A DNA stretch of 64,000 bases from Arthrobacter oryzae (GCF_003634095.1 NZ_RBIR01000004.1:372001-436000); one strand, 5' to 3'; shown: positions 1 through 9,418, counted from the first letter of the stretch. The notes: generated from the sequence alone by a model not told the origin. Translations and numbers: made by a program.

Positions 1-2
1 TT

Positions 3-215
3 CGGGATACGCCGAGCGTGATCGTCTTCCGGCGGCCCCGGGAATTGGAAGCGTGGCTGGAAGCCGCGGGCACGGGGACAGGCGCAGGCGCAGGCGCCGA
101 CGGAGGCACAGGCGCGGGCGCAGGCGCAGGCGCCGACGGAGGCACAGGCGCAGGCGGAGGCGCAGGCGCGGCCGGGCCGAAAGCCTCTGAACCTCGCCCG
201 ACCCTGCGCGCCTAG
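3..215 (+). CDS. Partial ORF with Gly/Ala-rich tail, 3' end only
   Basis: The reading frame is open from the left edge and ends at a TAG at 213-215. About 25 ordinary residues (ending near RRPRELEAWLEAAG) run into a low-complexity tail of Gly, Ala, Thr and Asp encoded by GGCGCA-type tandem repeats. I do not recognise the protein. The ordinary part vaguely recalls the N-terminal segment of YdeI-type proteins, in which case the gene would be degraded, but it could equally be the C-terminus of an unrelated upstream gene. A GTG at position 18 could also start a 65-codon ORF. Confidence 0.4.
   Translation, partial: RDTPSVIVFRRPRELEAWLEAAGTGTGAGAGADGGTGAGAGAGADGGTGAGGGAGAAGPKASEPRPTLRA
80..170 (+). 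repeat. GGCGCA/GGCGCC tandem low-complexity repeat
   Basis: Degenerate 6-bp units (GGCGCA, GGCGCC, GGCACA) alternate with CGACGGA inserts, giving repeated GAGAGADGGT-type peptide. It lies in the 3' end of the partial ORF and is expected to vary in length between strains. Confidence 0.7.
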
Positions 216-224
216 GGTGGAGGT

Positions 225-608
225 ATGGACCAACGCCGTTTGCTGCTGCGGGCAGTGAAGTCGTTCCACACTTTCGCCTGGTTCACTATCGAGGCCTGCA
301 TGGCCTACGTCCTGTACACCGGGATCAGAGGCCGGACGGACCGGAAGACGGGTGTGGCCGCCGTCGTGGTCGCCGGCGAAACGCTGATCTTTGCCGCCAA
401 TGGCTTCCATTGCCCGCTGACCGCCGTCGCGCGCGGCCTCGGTGACGGCAAGGGATCCGTTACGGACATCTACCTGCCGCCTTGGTTCGCAAGGAATCTT
501 CCCGGGATCCACGTTCCGCTCCTCCTCGCGGCCGCCCTGCTGCACTGGCGGAACTGGCGGAATCACGCCGTCCGGGAAAGCCAGCGGAGGCTGCTGCTCG
601 GACGATAG
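225..608 (+). CDS. Small integral membrane protein, unknown function
   Basis: 127 residues. Hydrophobic segments lie near residues 14-32, 42-60 and 94-108, so about three membrane helices are likely. A conserved-looking core contains FHCPLTAVARGLG followed by a TDIYLPPWFARNLPGIHVPLL stretch. A Cys-Pro-Leu-Thr motif followed by a downstream helix is reminiscent of DUF2784-like small membrane proteins, but I cannot confirm membership. The ATG is preceded by a GGTGGAGG Shine-Dalgarno sequence. It lies between the low-complexity ORF and ribF, with no neighbour that suggests a function. Confidence 0.75.
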   Translation: MDQRRLLLRAVKSFHTFAWFTIEACMAYVLYTGIRGRTDRKTGVAAVVVAGETLIFAANGFHCPLTAVARGLGDGKGSVTDIYLPPWFARNLPGIHVPLLLAAALLHWRNWRNHAVRESQRRLLLGR

Positions 609-798
609 TCCGCGCCGGCCTTGCCGCTGCCAGGGTGCCGCCGCTGATCCGTGGTCCCCCCGCCTGCCGGATGAACACTGTCCCGGGAGGGCTGCGGACC
701 GTCCGGAAGCGCACCCGATTGCGGGTAATCTTAGAGAGTTCCGGAGCCGGCACGGTCCCTCCGGACGAGTTCATGGCACGCAGCAAAAGGCGAGGGTG

Positions 799-1782
799 AT
801 GGTCCACATCTGGAACGATCTGTCCGAAGTCCCGGCGGACTTTGGTCCTTCGGTTGTCACGTTCGGCAATTTCGACGGCGTGCACCGCGGCCACCAGCAG
901 GTGCTCTCGCAGCTCATCCGGACGGCCCGTTTGAACCATGCCCGCGCGGTCGCAATCACCTTCGATCCGCACCCCGCGCAGGTGCACCGGCCGGAATCGG
1001 CTCCCGAACTGATCATGGGGCTGGAGGACAAACTGGTGGCCCTGGGGGAGCTTGGCCTCGATGCGGTGCTGGTGATGAAGTACTCGCTGGAACTCGCCAG
1101 CCTCACCCCTGAAGAATTTGTCTCCACGGTCCTGGTCGATGCGCTGAAGGCGAGCCACGTGGTGGTCGGGCATGACGCCCGGTTCGGCCGCGGTAATTCC
1201 GGCGACCTCTCCACCATGCAGGAACTGGGCAAGAAGCTCGGCTTTGAGGTGCTTGTCATCAGCGAGTTCGGCTCCGAAGGCTTTCCCATCCACGACGACG
1301 ACGGAACGGACCGACGCTGCTCATCCACCTGGGTGCGCGAGGCCCTGCGCGCGGGAGACGTCGCCACCGCCGCCGCGGTCCTCGGCAGGCCGCACCGGAT
1401 GCGCGGCGAGGTTGTGCACGGTGCCGCCCGGGGCCGCGACCTCGGCTTCCCCACGGCAAACCTTGCGTCGACGGCAACCGGGTACATTCCCGCGGATGGG
1501 ATCTACGCCGGCTGGCTGGTGGACCAGGCGGGAACCCGCTGGCCCGCAGCGATCTCCGTGGGCTCCAACCCGACGTTCGACGGCGTGAGCCGCCAGGTCG
1601 AGGCCCACGTGATCGACCGCCCGGAAGAGTCCCCTGACGACTTCGATCTGTACGACCAGACAGTAGTGGTGGAATTTGTCGCCAGGCTCCGCGGCATGGT
1701 GGCGTACCGTGGGGCTGAGGCATTGGTGGAGCAGATGCGCCTGGATGTCGTCCTGGCCCATGACATCCTGTTCTCCCGCTGA
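799..1782 (+). CDS. ribF: Bifunctional riboflavin kinase / FAD synthetase
   Basis: 327 residues, the usual RibF length. It phosphorylates riboflavin to FMN and adenylates FMN to FAD in the cytosol. The N-terminal nucleotidyltransferase carries GNFDGVHRGH at residues 23-32 and a STWVREAL motif near residue 180. The C-terminal flavokinase domain has GRDLGFPTANL and SVGSNPTF. The frame is open far upstream, but homology begins at MVHIWND, so the ATG at 799 is chosen; no strong Shine-Dalgarno sequence precedes it. In many actinobacteria ribF precedes rpsO and pnp; here kynA-kynU sits between them. Confidence 0.95.
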   Translation: MVHIWNDLSEVPADFGPSVVTFGNFDGVHRGHQQVLSQLIRTARLNHARAVAITFDPHPAQVHRPESAPELIMGLEDKLVALGELGLDAVLVMKYSLELASLTPEEFVSTVLVDALKASHVVVGHDARFGRGNSGDLSTMQELGKKLGFEVLVISEFGSEGFPIHDDDGTDRRCSSTWVREALRAGDVATAAAVLGRPHRMRGEVVHGAARGRDLGFPTANLASTATGYIPADGIYAGWLVDQAGTRWPAAISVGSNPTFDGVSRQVEAHVIDRPEESPDDFDLYDQTVVVEFVARLRGMVAYRGAEALVEQMRLDVVLAHDILFSR

Positions 1783-1803
1783 CGCCGGAGCCGGAGCGGC
1801 GTC
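1781..1803 (+). terminator. Hairpin after ribF
   Basis: Inverted repeat GACGCCG (1781-1787) / CGGCGTC (1797-1803) with a 9-nt loop overlaps the ribF stop codon. There is no U tract, so termination is only plausible. Confidence 0.4.
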
Positions 1804-1881
1804 CTGTCCCGCGCCGGCGGCGTTCTGACTCACTGGAGCCGCGCGCTGAATGGCAGCCATGCGGCAAGGAAGGCAAGAGAC

Positions 1882-2736
1882 GTGACCATCGAGAAGAACA
1901 CGAGGGAGCTGGACCGGGACATCGTCCGGGACTTCAGCACGCGGATGAGCTATGCGTCCTATCTGCAGTTGCCCACCCTGCTCAGCGCCCAGCAGCCGGT
2001 CAGCACTCCTGAACACCATGACGAGATGCTCTTCATCATCCAGCACCAGACCACGGAGCTGTGGCTGAAGCTGGTTCTGCATGAGCTCCGCAGCGCCGCC
2101 GCGTGGCTGCGTTCGGATGATCTCGGGTCCGCCCTGAAGGCGATCGCCCGCGTCAAGCACATCCAGAAGACGCTCACCGAGCAATGGTCGGTGCTGGCCA
2201 CCCTGACGCCTACCGAGTACTCCCAGTTCCGCGGCTTCCTCGGCAACTCATCCGGATTCCAGTCCAGCCAGTACCGGGCCGTCGAGTTCCTCCTCGGGAA
2301 CAAGAACGCCAAGATGCTTCCGGTCTTCGAATCGGACCCGGAAGCCCACGAGATGCTGCGTGAACTGCTCGAAGCTCCCAGCATCTACGACGACTTCCTC
2401 GCGTATCTCAAGCGCCAGGGCTTCGACGTCCCGGCCTCCGTGCTGGAGCGCGACGTCACCAAGGCCCACGAGTTCTGCCCGGAACTTGTCCCCGTGTTCA
2501 AGTACATCTACGAGAACGCCGCCGACAACTGGGGCGCCTACGAGGCCTGTGAGGAGCTCGTGGACCTTGAGGACAACTTCCAACTCTGGCGCTTCCGCCA
2601 CCTGCGGACCGTCCAGCGCACCATCGGCATGAAGGCCGGCACCGGCGGATCCAGCGGTGCCGCGTTCCTGCAAAAAGCCCTCGAGCTGACATTCTTCCCC
2701 GAGCTCTTCGCCGTGCGGACGGAGATCGGGCAGTGA
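1882..2736 (+). CDS. kynA: Tryptophan 2,3-dioxygenase
   Basis: 284 residues. This haem enzyme opens the indole ring of L-tryptophan to N-formylkynurenine, the first step of the kynurenine route. Family motifs are visible: IIQHQTTELWLKL near residue 52, the haem-ligand region RHLRTVQRTIG, and the substrate loop GTGGSSG near the C-terminus. The GTG start has a purine-rich GGAAGGCAAGAGA upstream. The stop overlaps the kynU start in a GTGA tetranucleotide, so the two genes are translationally coupled. No kynurenine formamidase gene is present in this window. Confidence 0.95.
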   Translation: MTIEKNTRELDRDIVRDFSTRMSYASYLQLPTLLSAQQPVSTPEHHDEMLFIIQHQTTELWLKLVLHELRSAAAWLRSDDLGSALKAIARVKHIQKTLTEQWSVLATLTPTEYSQFRGFLGNSSGFQSSQYRAVEFLLGNKNAKMLPVFESDPEAHEMLRELLEAPSIYDDFLAYLKRQGFDVPASVLERDVTKAHEFCPELVPVFKYIYENAADNWGAYEACEELVDLEDNFQLWRFRHLRTVQRTIGMKAGTGGSSGAAFLQKALELTFFPELFAVRTEIGQ

Positions 2737-4070
2737 ACGGGATCAATTCGCACGCCGCCGGAGAAAGCGCCGACAGCCTGCGCCAGCGCGCCCGCGCCCT
2801 CGACGCCGCGGATCCGCTGGCCGGCTACCGGGAGCACTTCGTCGGCACGGACACGGACCTGTCCTACCTCGACGGCAACTCGCTGGGCCGGCCGCTCAAG
2901 CGGTCCGTCACCGACATCAGCGAGTTCATCCAGGAGAGCTGGGGCGGCCGCCTGATCCGGGGCTGGGACGAGGAATGGCTCCAGCTGCCGCAGACCATCG
3001 GCGATCAGCTCGGCCGCGCAGTGCTGGGAGCGGCGCCCGGACAGACCATCATTGCCGACTCCACCACCGTGGTGTTGTACAAGCTGATCCGCGCCGCCCT
3101 GGCCGCTGTCACGAATCCGGCGCGCACCGAAATCGTCCTGGACACGGACAATTTCCCCACCGACCGCTACTTGGTGGAGGGAATCGCTCGCGAAAAGGGC
3201 CTGACGTTGCGTTGGATCGACGCCGATCCCGCCTCCGGCGTCACCGTCGATCAAGTGCGCGCCGCCACGGGCCCGGCCACCGCCGTCGTGGTTCTGAGCC
3301 AGATCGCGTACCGCTCCGGCTTCCTCGCGGACCTGCCCGCAGTCACCGCCGCCATCCACGACGCCGGCGCCCTGGTGGTCTGGGACCTGTGCCACTCCGC
3401 CGGGTCGGTGGAGATCGCTTTGGACGACGCCGACGTCGACTTCGCGGCAGGCTGCACGTACAAGTACCTGAACGGGGGACCGGGCTCGCCCGCGTTCGCC
3501 TACGTCAACGCCCGGCACCTGCCCGGACTCCAGCAGCCGATCTGGGGCTGGATGGGACGCAAGGACGCCTTCGAGATGGGTCCCGGCTACGAGGCGGCGC
3601 CCGGCATCCGGGGCTTCCTCAGCGGCACTCCGGCCATCTTCGGGATGCTCGCCATGCGCGGCACGCTGGACCTGATCGAGGAAGTCGGGATGGCCGCACT
3701 GCGGGAGAAGTCCCGGCTGCTGACGGCCTTCGCCCTCGAACTCTACGATGCCTGGCTGGCACCGGTGGGCGTTGAGCTGTCCACCCCGCGGGACCCGGAA
3801 CTGCGCGGCAGCCATGTCACGATCGACCACCCGGCCTTCCGTGAAATGACGGCCACCTTGTGGGACCAGGATGTGATTCCGGATTTCCGTGCCCCGCAGG
3901 GCATCAGGATCGGGCTGTCTCCGCTGAGCACCTCCTTCGAGGAGCTCTACCGGGGCGTGGCCGCCATCCGCGAGCTGCTGGCAGGGTCGGAAAACGGATC
4001 CGCATCGCGGGACCGCGCGGCCGGCGGGGCCGGCAGTTTCGACAAGACCGCGGACGTGCCACTAAACTAA
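2733..4070 (+). CDS. kynU: Kynureninase
   Basis: 445 residues. This PLP enzyme cleaves kynurenine to anthranilate and alanine. The PLP-lysine region CTYKYLNGGPGSPAF is present, preceded by the aspartate-containing VWDLCHSAG stretch of fold-type I aminotransferase relatives. The GTG start lies inside the kynA stop (4-bp overlap). The last 35 or so residues are low-complexity Ser/Gly/Ala/Arg and look dispensable. With kynA it would convert tryptophan to anthranilate if a formamidase is supplied from elsewhere. No kynurenine monooxygenase is visible. Confidence 0.95.
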   Translation: MNGINSHAAGESADSLRQRARALDAADPLAGYREHFVGTDTDLSYLDGNSLGRPLKRSVTDISEFIQESWGGRLIRGWDEEWLQLPQTIGDQLGRAVLGAAPGQTIIADSTTVVLYKLIRAALAAVTNPARTEIVLDTDNFPTDRYLVEGIAREKGLTLRWIDADPASGVTVDQVRAATGPATAVVVLSQIAYRSGFLADLPAVTAAIHDAGALVVWDLCHSAGSVEIALDDADVDFAAGCTYKYLNGGPGSPAFAYVNARHLPGLQQPIWGWMGRKDAFEMGPGYEAAPGIRGFLSGTPAIFGMLAMRGTLDLIEEVGMAALREKSRLLTAFALELYDAWLAPVGVELSTPRDPELRGSHVTIDHPAFREMTATLWDQDVIPDFRAPQGIRIGLSPLSTSFEELYRGVAAIRELLAGSENGSASRDRAAGGAGSFDKTADVPLN

Positions 4071-4211
4071 ACGTTGGATCCGGCTGCAGTCCGTGGCGGC
4101 TGGTTCCTGCTGCGTACGGTCAACCCGCTCTTCCGAGGGGGTACACCGGGGCAGCACCCCCGGCAGTGAATTACTGTTTTCGGGCCTCACGGCACATCTC
4201 TAGGAGTTATC

Positions 4212-4481
4212 GTGGCACTTGAAGCCGCTGTAAAGCAGTCCATCATCAAGGATTTCGCAACGTCCGAGGGCGACACCGGTTCGCCGGAGGTCCAGGTTGC
4301 AGTCCTGACTCAGCGGATCAAGGATCTCACTGAGCACATGAAGGAGCACAAGCACGATTACCACACCCAGCGCGGTCTGCTGGCTATGGTTGGTCGTCGC
4401 AAGCGCATGCTCACCTACCTCAAGAACACTGACATCACCCGCTACCGTCAGCTCATCGAGCGCCTCGGCCTGCGTCGCTAG
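4212..4481 (+). CDS. rpsO: 30S ribosomal protein S15
   Basis: 89 residues, standard length. It binds 16S rRNA early in small-subunit assembly. Conserved features include the [11 protein letters not shown] segment, the long basic helix [21 protein letters not shown] and the C-terminal [12 protein letters not shown]. The GTG start has AGGAG about 5 nt upstream. The 141-bp leader contains a G/C-rich inverted repeat near 4136-4167 that could take part in S15 feedback control, as known for rpsO in other bacteria. A terminator follows and pnp lies downstream, the classic rpsO-pnp order. Confidence 0.97.
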   Translation: MALEAAVKQSIIKDFATSEGDTGSPEVQVAVLTQRIKDLTEHMKEHKHDYHTQRGLLAMVGRRKRMLTYLKNTDITRYRQLIERLGLRR

Positions 4482-4492
4482 TCAGCTTTAAG

Positions 4493-4525
4493 GGGCGGCC
4501 CCTTCCGGACCGGAAAGGGCCGCCC
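4493..4525 (+). terminator. Rho-independent-type hairpin after rpsO
   Basis: The GGGCGGCCC-x-TTCCG arm pairs with CGGAA-x-GGGCCGCCC across a short loop, with one mismatch. It begins 12 nt after the rpsO stop and is followed by TCTTC. Confidence 0.8.
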
Positions 4526-4728
4526 TCTTCAGGACAAAATTAAACAGGAGGATCAACCGCATCACGCATTCGCGGTCCTCGGTAGTGATCCCCGGGAACG
4601 GCTTCAACGAATGAAGTCCCGCCCGTGGGTCTCGATCGATGACCGGGTGCAGTGCAGGACAGTAGACAGATGCTGGACTGGGTTGATGCGGCTGGGCTCC
4701 GTGAACCATGAAACGGAGGTGACTCTCT

Positions 4729-6996
4729 ATGGAGGGTCCCGAAATCCAGTTCTCAGAAGCAGTCATTGACAATGGCCGCTTCGGCAAGCGTGTAATCCGC
4801 TTTGAAACCGGCCGCCTCGCCAAGCAGGCCGCCGGCGCAGCGATGGTCTACATCGATGAAGAGACCGCTCTGCTGTCCGCCACCACGGCCGGCAAGCACC
4901 CGCGCGAAGGCTTCGACTTCTTCCCGCTGACGGTCGACGTCGAGGAGCGCATGTACGCTGCCGGTCGCATCCCGGGCTCGTTCTTCCGCCGCGAAGGCCG
5001 TCCGTCCACGGAAGCCATCCTGGCCTGCCGCCTCATGGACCGCCCGCTGCGCCCCGCGTTCGTCAAGGGCCTGCGCAACGAGGTCCAGATCGTGGTCACC
5101 GTGCTGTCCATCAACCCGGACGAGCTCTACGACGTCGTGGCCATCAACGCCTCCTCAATGTCCACCCAGCTCTCCGGCCTGCCCTTCTCCGGCCCGATCG
5201 GCGGCGTCCGCGTTGCCCTCGTTGCCGACGAGCACGGCTCGCAGTGGGTTGCGTTCCCGAAGCACTCCCAGCTGGAGAACGCCGTCTTCAACATGGTCGT
5301 TGCCGGCCGCATCGCCGGTGACGACGTCGCCATCATGATGGTTGAAGCCGAAGCCACCGACAACTCCTGGAACCTCATCAAGGAACAGGGCGCCACCGCC
5401 CCGACCGAAGAGGTCGTCTCCGAGGGCCTCGAGGCTGCCAAGCCGTTCATCAAGGCCCTGTGCGAGGCACAGTCCGACCTGGCTGCACGCGCCGCCAAGC
5501 CGACCGTCGAGTTCCCGGTCTTCCTGGACTACCAGGATGACGTCTACGCCGCTGTGGAGTCCGCTGCCGCCGAGAAGCTGGCCGCTGTCTTCCAGATCGC
5601 CGACAAGCAGGAGCGCGACACCGCTTCGGACGAGCTCAAGGACGAGGTCACCTCTTCCCTGGCCGGCCAGTTCGAAGGCCGTGAGAAGGAGCTGTCCGCA
5701 GCCTTCCGCTCCGTCACCAAGCAGGTTGTGCGCCAGCGCATCCTCAAGGACCAGATCCGCATCGACGGCCGCGGCCTGACGGACATCCGTCAGCTCACCG
5801 CCGAGGTTGAGGTTCTGCCCCGCGTCCACGGCTCGGCCATCTTCGAGCGCGGCGAGACCCAGATCATGGGTGTCACCACGCTGAACATGCTCAAGATGGA
5901 ACAGCAGATCGACTCGCTGTCTCCGGTGACGCGCAAGCGCTACATGCACAACTACAACTTCCCGCCGTACTCCACCGGCGAGACCGGCCGCGTCGGTTCC
6001 CCGAAGCGCCGCGAAATCGGCCACGGTGCCCTCGCAGAGCGCGCCATCATGCCGGTGCTGCCCTCCCGCGAGGAATTCCCCTACGCCATCCGCCAGGTGT
6101 CTGAGGCTCTCAGCTCCAACGGTTCGACGTCGATGGGTTCCGTCTGCGCCTCCACGCTGTCCCTGCTCAACGCAGGTGTGCCGCTGAAGGCTGCCGTTGC
6201 CGGTATCGCCATGGGCCTGGTCTCCGACCAGGTTGACGGTCAGACCCGCTACGCCGCCCTGACCGATATCCTCGGCGCCGAAGATGCCTTCGGCGACATG
6301 GACTTCAAGGTTGCCGGTACCTCCGAGTTCGTCACGGCCATCCAGCTGGACACCAAGCTCGACGGCATCCCGGCCTCCGTCCTGGCCGCCGCCCTGAAGC
6401 AGGCCCGCGAGGCGCGCCTGCACATCCTGGACGTCCTGAACTCGGCGATCGACACCCCGGACGAGCTCTCCGAGTTCGCGCCGCGCGTCATCGCGGTCAA
6501 GATCCCGGTTGACAAGATCGGCGAGGTCATCGGCCCGAAGGGCAAGATGATCAACCAGATCCAGGAAGACACCGGAGCCGACATCTCAATCGAGGACGAC
6601 GGCACGGTCTACATTGGCGCCACCAACGGCCCGTCTGCCGACGCAGCACGGTCCGCGATCAACGCCATCGCCAACCCGCAGATCCCGGAAATCGGCGAGC
6701 GGTACCTGGGCACGGTTGTCAAGACCACCACGTTCGGTGCCTTCGTGTCACTGACCCCGGGCAAGGACGGCCTCCTGCACATCTCCGAGCTCCGCAAGAT
6801 CGCCGGCGGCAAGCGCGTGGACAACGTCGATGACGTCGTCTCCGTGGGCCAGAAGATCCAGGTGGAAATCACCAAGATCGATGACCGCGGAAAGCTTTCC
6901 CTCTCTCCGGTGGTCGCTGACGAGGCGGGCGCTGCAGACGCTGCGAACGCAGAAAACACAGACAACGCTGAGGTCTCCGCGGACGCCGCAGAGTAG
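4729..6996 (+). CDS. pnp: Polynucleotide phosphorylase / polyribonucleotide nucleotidyltransferase
   Basis: 755 residues. It degrades RNA 3'-5' by phosphorolysis; actinobacterial members have also been described as guanosine pentaphosphate synthetases (GPSI). Domain order: first RNase PH domain (about 10-145), PNPase helical domain, second RNase PH domain (about 335-550), KH domain with [13 protein letters not shown] (near 600), S1 domain (about 655-725), then an acidic Ala-rich tail. The ATG is preceded by a near-perfect GGAGGTGA. The 200-nt leader is a natural place for autoregulation by RNase cleavage, as known for E. coli pnp, but I see no diagnostic structure. A strong terminator follows. 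Confidence 0.97.
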   Translation: MEGPEIQFSEAVIDNGRFGKRVIRFETGRLAKQAAGAAMVYIDEETALLSATTAGKHPREGFDFFPLTVDVEERMYAAGRIPGSFFRREGRPSTEAILACRLMDRPLRPAFVKGLRNEVQIVVTVLSINPDELYDVVAINASSMSTQLSGLPFSGPIGGVRVALVADEHGSQWVAFPKHSQLENAVFNMVVAGRIAGDDVAIMMVEAEATDNSWNLIKEQGATAPTEEVVSEGLEAAKPFIKALCEAQSDLAARAAKPTVEFPVFLDYQDDVYAAVESAAAEKLAAVFQIADKQERDTASDELKDEVTSSLAGQFEGREKELSAAFRSVTKQVVRQRILKDQIRIDGRGLTDIRQLTAEVEVLPRVHGSAIFERGETQIMGVTTLNMLKMEQQIDSLSPVTRKRYMHNYNFPPYSTGETGRVGSPKRREIGHGALAERAIMPVLPSREEFPYAIRQVSEALSSNGSTSMGSVCASTLSLLNAGVPLKAAVAGIAMGLVSDQVDGQTRYAALTDILGAEDAFGDMDFKVAGTSEFVTAIQLDTKLDGIPASVLAAALKQAREARLHILDVLNSAIDTPDELSEFAPRVIAVKIPVDKIGEVIGPKGKMINQIQEDTGADISIEDDGTVYIGATNGPSADAARSAINAIANPQIPEIGERYLGTVVKTTTFGAFVSLTPGKDGLLHISELRKIAGGKRVDNVDDVVSVGQKIQVEITKIDDRGKLSLSPVVADEAGAADAANAENTDNAEVSADAAE

Positions 6997-7014
6997 TCTC
7001 TTCTGAGTCAGACA

Positions 7015-7045
7015 GCGGGGCCGGCGGATCATCCGCCGGCCCCGC
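7015..7045 (+). terminator. Strong GC hairpin after pnp
   Basis: Perfect inverted repeat with 15-nt arms (GCGGGGCCGGCGGAT and its complement) around a single central base, 19 nt after the pnp stop. No U tract follows. Confidence 0.75.
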
Positions 7046-7101
7046 TGCCGGTTAACGCCACCGCGGATGCTCCCGGCCTGTGGTTGATGCCTCCGGATGG
7101 T

Positions 7102-7139
7102 TTGAGGCCTCAACCGGGGGAGTGGTCCGCTGGTACGAT
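7102..7139 (+). promoter_or_regulatory. Extended -10 promoter with upstream palindrome for the M16 peptidase gene
   Basis: TGGTACGAT at 7131-7139 is an extended -10 element. A perfect 12-bp palindrome TTGAGGCCTCAA (7102-7113) sits about 20 bp upstream, near the -35 position, and could be an operator. A T-rich stretch and a GGAAAGG Shine-Dalgarno sequence then precede the ATG at 7189. Confidence 0.45.
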
Positions 7140-7188
7140 GGCAGGCAGATTTGACGTATTTTTTTGACGGTTTTATGGAAAGGCCTTG

Positions 7189-8532
7189 ATGACAGTCGTC
7201 CCCCTGCCGCTTGAGCAGAACCAGCACGCAGACACCCTGATCCACGGAGCCGACGGCGGTTCCGAGGTTCGCCGCTCGGTGCTTCCCGGCGGCGTGCGTG
7301 TGCTGACCGAGGCCATGCCCGGCCAGCGCTCGGCAACGATCGGGTTTTGGGTCGGGGTTGGTTCGCGCGATGAGGCCCCCGGGCAGCACGGCTCCACGCA
7401 CTTCCTGGAACATCTGCTGTTCAAAGGCACTAAGCGCCGGACGGCCCTGGAAATCGCGTCGGCCTTCGACGAGGTCGGCGGCGAGTCGAACGCGGCCACC
7501 GCGAAGGAAAGCACCTGCTACTTCGCCCGCGTCCTGGACAGCGACCTGCCCATGGCGATCGACGTCATTGCGGACATGATCACCGGCGCCGTCCTGGACC
7601 CGCAGGAGATGGAGCAGGAACGCGACGTCATTCTCGAAGAGATCGCGATGGACAGCGATGATCCCACCGACGTCGCGCATGAGCACTTCGTGGAGGCGGT
7701 CCTCGGATCCCACCCGCTGGGCCGCCCGATTGGCGGCACCCCGGCAGCCATCCGGGCCGTGGCCCGGGACTCGGTGTGGGACCACTACCGCCGCTACTAC
7801 CGTCCCGACGAGCTCGTGGTCACCGCGGCCGGCGGACTGGACCACGACGTCGTCTGCGGGCTTGTGGTGGATGCCCTGCACTCCGCCGGCTGGAACCTTG
7901 AGCCCGCGGCCGCCCCCGTGCAGCGCCGGTCCACCGAACGTGCGGCCATCACCGGGACTGCGGGCCTGCATGTGGTCAAGCGCCCAGTGGAACAGGCCAA
8001 CATCATCATGGGCTGCCCGTCCCTCGTTGCCACGGACGACCGTCGCTTTGTCATGAGCGTGCTTAACGCCGTGCTTGGCGGTGGCATGTCCTCACGGCTG
8101 TTCCAGGAGGTACGCGAGAAGCGCGGACTCGTCTACTCCACCTACTCCTTCGCCTCCTCCTACGCGGACGCCGGCTACTTCGGCATGTACGCCGGATGCA
8201 CGCCGTCGAAGGTCCGGCAGGTCGTCGACCTGCTCGGTGCCGAATTGGACAAGCTGGCCGCGGACGGCATTTCCGATGAGGAGCTCCGCAAGGCCGTGGG
8301 ACAGCTGTGCGGCGGCATTGTGCTGGCGCTGGAGGATACCGGTTCCCGGATGTCCCGGCTGGGCCGCGCGGAACTGGTCTCTGGCGAGTACCAGGACATC
8401 GATGAGACGCTGCGCCAGATCAAGGCCGTCACCGCCGCCGAAGTCCAGCAGCTCGCCCGTGAGCTCGCGGCCGCCCCGCGGACCGTCACAGTGGTCGGTC
8501 CGTTCGAAGAAACCGAGACCTTCGGGCTCTAG
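7189..8532 (+). CDS. M16 family zinc metallopeptidase (insulinase/MPP-like)
   Basis: 447 residues. A zinc peptidase of the mitochondrial-processing-peptidase-like M16 family; these act on peptides or unfolded protein segments, and the substrate here is unknown. The inverted zinc motif HFLEH is at residues 71-75, with the third ligand in the VILEEIAM helix. The C-terminal M16 domain carries the conserved GGGMSSRLFQEVREKRGLVYS. The ATG at 7189 is preferred over the TTG at 7186 because GGAAAGG lies at good spacing. In actinobacteria this gene commonly follows pnp, as here. Confidence 0.93.
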   Translation: MTVVPLPLEQNQHADTLIHGADGGSEVRRSVLPGGVRVLTEAMPGQRSATIGFWVGVGSRDEAPGQHGSTHFLEHLLFKGTKRRTALEIASAFDEVGGESNAATAKESTCYFARVLDSDLPMAIDVIADMITGAVLDPQEMEQERDVILEEIAMDSDDPTDVAHEHFVEAVLGSHPLGRPIGGTPAAIRAVARDSVWDHYRRYYRPDELVVTAAGGLDHDVVCGLVVDALHSAGWNLEPAAAPVQRRSTERAAITGTAGLHVVKRPVEQANIIMGCPSLVATDDRRFVMSVLNAVLGGGMSSRLFQEVREKRGLVYSTYSFASSYADAGYFGMYAGCTPSKVRQVVDLLGAELDKLAADGISDEELRKAVGQLCGGIVLALEDTGSRMSRLGRAELVSGEYQDIDETLRQIKAVTAAEVQQLARELAAAPRTVTVVGPFEETETFGL

Positions 8533-8609
8533 CACCCAGGCCACCGGTCTTTACACCGGCGCAGGCACGGCGTGATGATGGTGGCGGGGTCACTCGGGAG
8601 GAACTCCGC

Positions 8610-9107
8610 ATGGGAGGAACTGTGGACCGGCCGCTGCCAGGCAGTGCATGCGCCGTGCTTGAGCCATTCCTGGGCCGCTGGACGGGGACCACGCACTGGG
8701 AGGCCACCGCGTGGGGTCCGGCGCGCAGCGCGGAAACCGAGATCATCTTCTCGTCGGCGGCGGCAGGGCTGGCCGTCACCCAGAGCTACCGCCACACGGA
8801 TCAGGACGGAACCCGCTCCGAAGGCCATGGCGCCTTCACGATGGACCCGGACCACCCGGACACCTTCTGGTACCACGTCAATAGCCTGGGGCTGCCGCCC
8901 GAACCACCCGCGCGCGCCAGCTGGGAGGGCGGCAACCTAACCGTGGAACGGCGCAGTGACAGGGGGACCGCACGGCACACCTTCCGGGTGGACGACGGCG
9001 TACTCACGCACACAGCGGGCCTCCGGCTGGGCAAGGCGAGCGAGTTCGCCCCGTTCATGACCACGGTCTGCCGCCGCGTCCCTGAGGGCGCCGCGATCCT
9101 GGCCTGA
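8610..9107 (+). CDS. DUF1579-like small cytosolic protein
   Basis: 165 residues without membrane segments. The pattern LEPFLGRWTGTTHWEATAWGPAR, a central DGTRSEGHGAFTMDPDH and a beta-rich layout suggest a DUF1579/lipocalin-like barrel, a family with no settled function. The ATG at 8610 has GGGAGG 8 nt upstream. It lies alone between the M16 peptidase and the convergent moaA-moaD pair. Assignment rests on motif memory only. Confidence 0.65.
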   Translation: MGGTVDRPLPGSACAVLEPFLGRWTGTTHWEATAWGPARSAETEIIFSSAAAGLAVTQSYRHTDQDGTRSEGHGAFTMDPDHPDTFWYHVNSLGLPPEPPARASWEGGNLTVERRSDRGTARHTFRVDDGVLTHTAGLRLGKASEFAPFMTTVCRRVPEGAAILA

Positions 9108-9144
9108 GGCTTCGCGCGGGAAGCGTGCGGGAGGCGCTGGAGGC

Positions 9145-9411
9145 TTAGCCGCCGGCGAACGGCGGCAGCACATCCACGACGTCGGCAGGTTTGAGCGCCG
9201 CGGCATGGTCACGCACGGCGACCTCGTTGAGCAGGAAACTGGAGCGGGAGAGGATGCGGGCCAGCGGCGGTGTGCCGGCCGGCGGTTCGGGGCGCTCGAC
9301 GGCGAGGATCGCCTCCAGCAGTGAGGCGAGGGTGTCGCCGTCGGCGAGCTCAAAGCGTTCTTCATCCACGCCGGCGGCAGCGCGCGCGGCAGCGAAGTAG
9401 CGTACGTTCAC
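9145..9411 (-). CDS. moaD: Molybdopterin synthase sulfur carrier subunit
   Basis: 88 residues with the ubiquitin-like fold and the essential C-terminal PPFAGG; the terminal Gly becomes a thiocarboxylate that donates sulfur to precursor Z (cPMP). It starts with GTG 7 nt after the moaA stop on the minus strand, so it is co-transcribed with and probably coupled to moaA. Its partner, the large subunit MoaE, is encoded at 16.9-17.4 kb on the other strand. The 31 C-terminal residues around LLNEVAVRDHAAALKPADVVDVLPPFAGG are the most conserved part of the family. Confidence 0.9.
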   Translation of the reverse strand: MNVRYFAAARAAAGVDEERFELADGDTLASLLEAILAVERPEPPAGTPPLARILSRSSFLLNEVAVRDHAAALKPADVVDVLPPFAGG

Positions 9412-9418
9412 GAAAAGG

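Noticed and set aside
442..798. 119-codon upstream extension of ribF
   Set aside because: The extension overlaps the preceding membrane-protein gene and has no homology; RibF begins at residue MVHIWND.
5155..6423. Very long open frames antisense to pnp (also antisense to rnj and ftsK)
   Set aside because: Long antisense frames are a normal product of high-GC codon bias; their Gly/Val/Asp/His-rich composition is typical of shadows.
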